A stretch of 64,000 bases of DNA from assembly GCA_964609825.1 (NCBI GenBank), contig CAZSSH010000004.1:62001-126000 (forward strand), read 5' to 3'. The position numbers and the translations under genes are program-made. This document shows positions 60,828 to 64,000 of this stretch, one piece after another. Position 1 is the stretch's first letter, and each line of letters opens with the position of its first letter. Under the pieces are notes generated by a model. The model was not told the DNA's origin. It ran no database searches and saw only the letters and a list, made by a program, of their open reading frames with translations. The stretch comes from CAZSSH01 sp964609825 (GTDB lineage Bacteria; Verrucomicrobiota; Lentisphaeria; Victivallales; Victivallaceae).

Positions 60828-61160
60828 ATGGCGACTTTGACAGTATTTTTATATGTCTTGGTGGTGATTGTCTCTTTGCTCTTGATCGGCGTGATTATGA
60901 TTCAGCCGGCCAAAAGCGGCGGGATGGGGGCCACCTTTGGCGGTGTCGGCGAGTCTGTTTTCGGCGCTCATGCCGGCAGTCATCTGACCAAAGCCACGGT
61001 GATTATGACGACGATTTTCTTTGTGGTCACGCTGGTGTTGGCCGCTTTGATCGGTCGCGGTGTCAAGTTTGACGACGGCACCGACGCGGTTTCCGCCGAG
61101 TTGCGTGCTGCAGCTCCGGCTGCTCCGGCCGCTGCGGATACCGCGGATGCCAAAAAATAA
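60828..61160 (+). CDS. secG: Preprotein translocase subunit SecG
   Basis: This 110-residue protein has two membrane helices (about 5-25 and 52-75) and the family's conserved VIMIQPAKSGGMGATFGG loop between them. The Ala/Pro/Asp-rich C terminus is typical. It is a component of the SecYEG channel. The following pilus gene starts 28 bases after its stop. Confidence 0.92.
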   Translation: MATLTVFLYVLVVIVSLLLIGVIMIQPAKSGGMGATFGGVGESVFGAHAGSHLTKATVIMTTIFFVVTLVLAALIGRGVKFDDGTDAVSAELRAAAPAAPAAADTADAKK

Positions 61161-61188
61161 TACGGAATAATTGGGAGGTCCGGGGAAA

Positions 61189-61797
61189 ATGACAAGATTG
61201 CTTTTGACGGTGTTGTTGGCTGTGTTTTGGTGCTCCGTCCAGGCTGCCGACGATGATTTGTTCAAAAAGGTCAAAGTGTCGATTTCCCACCTTAATGCTC
61301 CCAGCAACCGTCCGGCGGGATTGCCCTCTTCGAGCATCACCCAATATAATAAATGGGCGATGATTCAGGCCGAGTTTTATCCCAAGCTGGACAGCGTCAG
61401 GGAGGCTTGGATTGATGATCCGATCATGGTTACAACGGTAGCCATCCGGTCCGAGAACGGGACCTCCGGGATTTTGCTGACCGGCAAAACCAATTTTCAG
61501 ACCATTCGTTTGGACGGCAAAAAACATATTGCCGTCATGTTTGTGCCCGGAAAAATTCTTGACCGTTATCTGCCGACAGCAATGAATACGGTTTCGAGCT
61601 CGGGAATTGAGGCCAAAGTCGAGTTTACCGACCGGGCCAATAAAGTGATCGGCAGCGGGTTCAGCAGCACGGAGAAGCGTTTTGACGATTTGGCGGGACA
61701 AAATCCCAAGACGATTGAAAATGTTGTGCTGCCGCTCAATAAATCACCGTGGGGATACGGCGGGACGGATGATTTTGACCTGATCAAAGAGTATTAA
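61189..61797 (+). CDS. Amuc_1102-like pilus-associated secreted protein
   Basis: The 202-residue protein has a signal peptide (about 1-20), and then a beta-rich domain starting FKKVKVSISHLN. The start is ATG 61189 (GGAGG ten bases upstream). Its position directly before a PilM-like gene and an Amuc_1100-like gene, and its size, match the Akkermansia Amuc_1102 pilus-like family, although I cannot align it. It is secreted, probably periplasmic or outer-membrane associated. Confidence 0.62.
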   Translation: MTRLLLTVLLAVFWCSVQAADDDLFKKVKVSISHLNAPSNRPAGLPSSSITQYNKWAMIQAEFYPKLDSVREAWIDDPIMVTTVAIRSENGTSGILLTGKTNFQTIRLDGKKHIAVMFVPGKILDRYLPTAMNTVSSSGIEAKVEFTDRANKVIGSGFSSTEKRFDDLAGQNPKTIENVVLPLNKSPWGYGGTDDFDLIKEY

Positions 61798-61829
61798 TTA
61801 ATTTTTATTTAGTGGAATGATCAAATAAA

Positions 61830-63668
61830 ATGGCAAAAGAGAATACTGTTTTAGCGATTGATGTTGGTGGCGACAGTCTTAAAATGGCTGAATTCGTTTT
61901 TCCGGCCGGCGGCGCGATAGTTTTGAAAAAGTTTGCTTTTCGCAAATACGATGATCAGGCCGAGGGTGCCGATGTGGAATTCGCCAAGCTCTATCAGGAG
62001 ATGATAAGTTCGGCCAATTTTACAGCAAAAACCGTGCGTCTTTCGCTCTCCGGTCAGTCTTCGTTTTCGCGTCTCTGTAAATTGCCGCCCCTCATTGGCA
62101 ACAAAGGTGCCATTGACCGCATCATTGCCATGGAGGCCAAGCAGGTCGTTCCGTATCCGATGAATGAAGTCGTGTGGGATTCCCAGCTCATCAAGCATGA
62201 GTGGATTGAGGAGCGCACCGAGCAGCAGAGCGACGGTACGGTGGTCGATCTCTCTACCGAGCACGAAGAGTACGAAGCTTTGATCGTGGCGGTCAAAAAT
62301 GACCACGTTTGCCGTTTTACCGATGTCATTCAGGACTCCGGTAAAGAGATTTTGTCAGTCGAAGTGGCTCCGGTGGCGCTGTTTAATGCCGGCAAAGCGA
62401 CCAGCTGCCGCGATGACGAGTGCGTGATGCTGCTCAACATCGGCGGCCGCGGCTCCAATCTAATGATCGCCGACCATAACCGCGTTTTTGTCCGCAGCAT
62501 TCCCATTGGCGGCAACGCGATTACCCAGCAAATCGCGAATGAGTTCGGCATTGAGTACGCCGAAGCTGAGGAGCTCAAGCACCGTCACGGCTTTGTCGCT
62601 CTGGGCGGGGCATATGAGGAGCCTGAGTCGGAAGTCGCCGCTACCATTTCCAAGATTGCCCGTAATATCATGACTCGTCTGCATGGTGAAGTCAGCCGCT
62701 CCATCAACGTTTGGCGCTCGCAGCACGGCGGCAATCCGCCGAGCCGGGTGCTGCTCTCCGGCGGCGGCTCGGTGATGATGTACATTACCGACTTTTTTCA
62801 CGAAAAATTGCGGCTGCCGATCGAGTATTTAAACTCCTTTGGCGCCATAACCTTTGATGATAACGTCGACAAGGCCGCACTGCAGGAAGTGGCCCCGATG
62901 TTTCAGGAGTTGATCGGCTTGAGCTTGCGCAACGTGACACATTGTCCGGTTGACATTTCACTGGTGCCCAAATCGATCAAAGCGCAAAAAGATCTCAACC
63001 ACAAAAAACCGTTCTTTTACATCGGGGCGGCTTCGCTGGTGATTTGCGTCGGCGTGTTTGCGTTTGGGGTTAACAGCAGTATGAGCTACAACAAAGAGCG
63101 GGTGGAGCGCGTCAAGTCGCGGTTGGACTCCACTCAAAAGATTTTAAAAGATGTTCAGCGCGAAAACGGCACCCTTAACAGCGCCAAAGGCCGTTTCGAG
63201 GAAGCCTCCAATTTTTTAAAGGATCGCAACAAGTGGTTTGCGATGATGAATGAAATTCAGTCCAAGATGCCCGATACGATGTGGTTTATCACCTTTGAGG
63301 GGATTGGCGATGCCCCGGTGGCGGATCAGCCGCAACCCTCCGGACGCCGCAGCCGCGGGGGCGGTGGGGGCGGCATGGGCGATCCGGGTTTATTTGGCGG
63401 CATGGGCGGCGGTTCGCCCGAAGCGACAGCCAAGCCGGCGGACAACGATCTCAAAGAGGTTAAAGAAATCCGTTTGGTCGGTTATACCTTGATTTTGCAA
63501 CACGATTTGCTGGAGCTTGAGTTCCGCAATAAATTTAAAGAATCCGATTTCTTTGTTCCGGAAGCCGACGGCGGTTTCATCCTGGAAAAATTTGAGCAGG
63601 GCACCGAGTCAAACAACCTGACCTCTTTTACCATCAGACTCAAGTTAAAAGAACCGATTAAAAAGTAA
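61830..63668 (+). CDS. PilM/PilN fusion-type pilus assembly protein
   Basis: The 612-residue protein has an actin-like PilM part (about 5-380: AIDVGGDSLKMAEF, then RLSLSGQSSFSRLCKLPP, MEAKQVVPYPMNEV and LLSGGGSVMM). A single membrane helix (about 393-412) and a periplasmic PilN-like segment follow, with a coiled coil (420-480), a Gly-rich linker (about 505-530) and a C-terminal alpha/beta fold. In Pseudomonas these are separate PilM and PilN proteins. The same fused arrangement occurs in Akkermansia Amuc_1101. It probably organises the inner-membrane platform of a type IV pilus-like machine. Confidence 0.8.
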   Translation: MAKENTVLAIDVGGDSLKMAEFVFPAGGAIVLKKFAFRKYDDQAEGADVEFAKLYQEMISSANFTAKTVRLSLSGQSSFSRLCKLPPLIGNKGAIDRIIAMEAKQVVPYPMNEVVWDSQLIKHEWIEERTEQQSDGTVVDLSTEHEEYEALIVAVKNDHVCRFTDVIQDSGKEILSVEVAPVALFNAGKATSCRDDECVMLLNIGGRGSNLMIADHNRVFVRSIPIGGNAITQQIANEFGIEYAEAEELKHRHGFVALGGAYEEPESEVAATISKIARNIMTRLHGEVSRSINVWRSQHGGNPPSRVLLSGGGSVMMYITDFFHEKLRLPIEYLNSFGAITFDDNVDKAALQEVAPMFQELIGLSLRNVTHCPVDISLVPKSIKAQKDLNHKKPFFYIGAASLVICVGVFAFGVNSSMSYNKERVERVKSRLDSTQKILKDVQRENGTLNSAKGRFEEASNFLKDRNKWFAMMNEIQSKMPDTMWFITFEGIGDAPVADQPQPSGRRSRGGGGGGMGDPGLFGGMGGGSPEATAKPADNDLKEVKEIRLVGYTLILQHDLLELEFRNKFKESDFFVPEADGGFILEKFEQGTESNNLTSFTIRLKLKEPIKK

Positions 63669-63680
63669 TTGGAGGATAAG

Positions 63681-64000
63681 GTGAAAAGATTTATTAAGAA
63701 TAACTTATTACTGATTATTATCATTTCTGTGGCGCTGGTGATTTCGCTCGGGCTGATGGCCTATGCAGTCATGGTGCACATCGAGATGCTTAATTATAAT
63801 AAACAAATTGAGAACGTCCGCAACGACATCGCCAAGCTCAACAAAGAAGCACCCAAGCCGGTTGCCGAAAACATCAACCGTCTCAAGGTCGACTCCAAAA
63901 TCTACTCCAAAAAAGCGGAGGAGCTGCGTCATCACTTCGGGTTTATATTTCAGGATGCGGTCAATGCCTTTATGGCCAAGCTGGATGCCAAAAATGAAGA
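63681..64000 (+). CDS. Amuc_1100-like pilus protein (3' truncated by window)
   Basis: The frame begins at GTG 63681 with GGAGG (63671-63675) upstream, 12 bases after the PilM/N stop, and is still open at the right edge (106 codons seen). An N-terminal membrane helix (about 8-30) is followed by a coiled coil (IENVRNDIAKLNKEAPKPV and onward), as in Akkermansia Amuc_1100, a pilus-associated protein that in that organism is a TLR2 agonist. The call rests on topology, gene order and the Lys/Asn-rich coil. Confidence 0.62.
   Translation, partial: MKRFIKNNLLLIIIISVALVISLGLMAYAVMVHIEMLNYNKQIENVRNDIAKLNKEAPKPVAENINRLKVDSKIYSKKAEELRHHFGFIFQDAVNAFMAKLDAKNE

Noticed and set aside
61171..61189. A start at 61171 for the Amuc_1102-like gene, giving six extra residues
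   Set aside because: The ribosome site GGAGG would then lie inside the coding region; the signal peptide starts properly at ATG 61189.

Overview
The window looks like chromosomal DNA from a member of the PVC group, most likely Lentisphaerota (a Victivallis-like gut bacterium). The evidence is a prepilin-type protein with a Phe-Thr-Leu-Ile-Glu-Leu start and a C-terminal Phe-Ala-Asp-Gly-His motif, a V-type ATPase operon with a DUF2764 subunit, a GGGtGRT protein paired with a NifU-like scaffold, Na+-pumping oxaloacetate decarboxylase, QueG-like Fe-S proteins, and an Akkermansia-type pilus operon at the right edge. This assignment is inference. Genes are dense, often overlap by 1-8 nt, use AGGAG-type ribosome sites, and are separated by AT-rich intergenic DNA with recognisable sigma-70-like promoters. 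I saw no tRNA, rRNA, CRISPR, phage or insertion sequence.

Layout. 1-5.9 kb: the end of an SDR-like gene, a tandem nucleoside diphosphate kinase-like protein, a HAD phosphatase, a TPR protein, a protein with TRKTV repeats, and a LolD-type ATPase. 6.1-8.8 kb: an IclR regulator with two QueG-like Fe-S proteins. 8.8-15 kb (minus): biotin ligase and the oxaloacetate decarboxylase gamma, alpha and beta genes, preceded by a secreted protein and an ABC-2 permease. 15.2-16.9 kb: NifU-like and GGGtGRT genes. 17-20.4 kb (minus): a tandem class II aldolase-like protein, a pilin-derived secreted protein and a PHP-domain protein. 20.6-27.9 kb: a tightly overlapping operon of rarA, a 5-formyl-THF cyclo-ligase, rny, alr, an aldehyde dehydrogenase and a CDF transporter. 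27.8-36.6 kb: AraC and GntR regulators with a UroD-like protein and a minus-strand operon of HAD hydrolase, P1-nuclease-like/NPCBM protein, pseudopilin and a large secreted glycosidase-like protein. 36.7-46.5 kb: an FAD oxidoreductase, a U32 peptidase-like protein, a DUF2079 membrane protein, mtaB, a membrane protein and an O-acetylhomoserine sulfhydrylase. 46.5-49.1 kb: three GT2 glycosyltransferases. 49.8-52.8 kb: a LacI regulator with a Gfo/Idh/MocA oxidoreductase and a divergent secreted beta-sandwich protein. 52.8-59.7 kb (minus): a V1-ATPase operon, a CPA2 antiporter and a DUF1805 protein. 59.9-64 kb: tpiA, secG and the start of a PilM/PilN/Amuc_1100-like pilus operon.

How it works together. 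The cell appears to run sodium or proton energetics (oxaloacetate decarboxylase with its own biotin ligase, V-ATPase, CPA2 antiporter). It seems to degrade carbohydrates or glycans through secreted enzymes under dedicated local regulators, and to assemble a non-classical type IV pilus-like structure. Four regulators (IclR, AraC, GntR, LacI) each sit beside a symmetric or repeated DNA site that is a good operator candidate, and three of these overlap or lie next to a predicted promoter.
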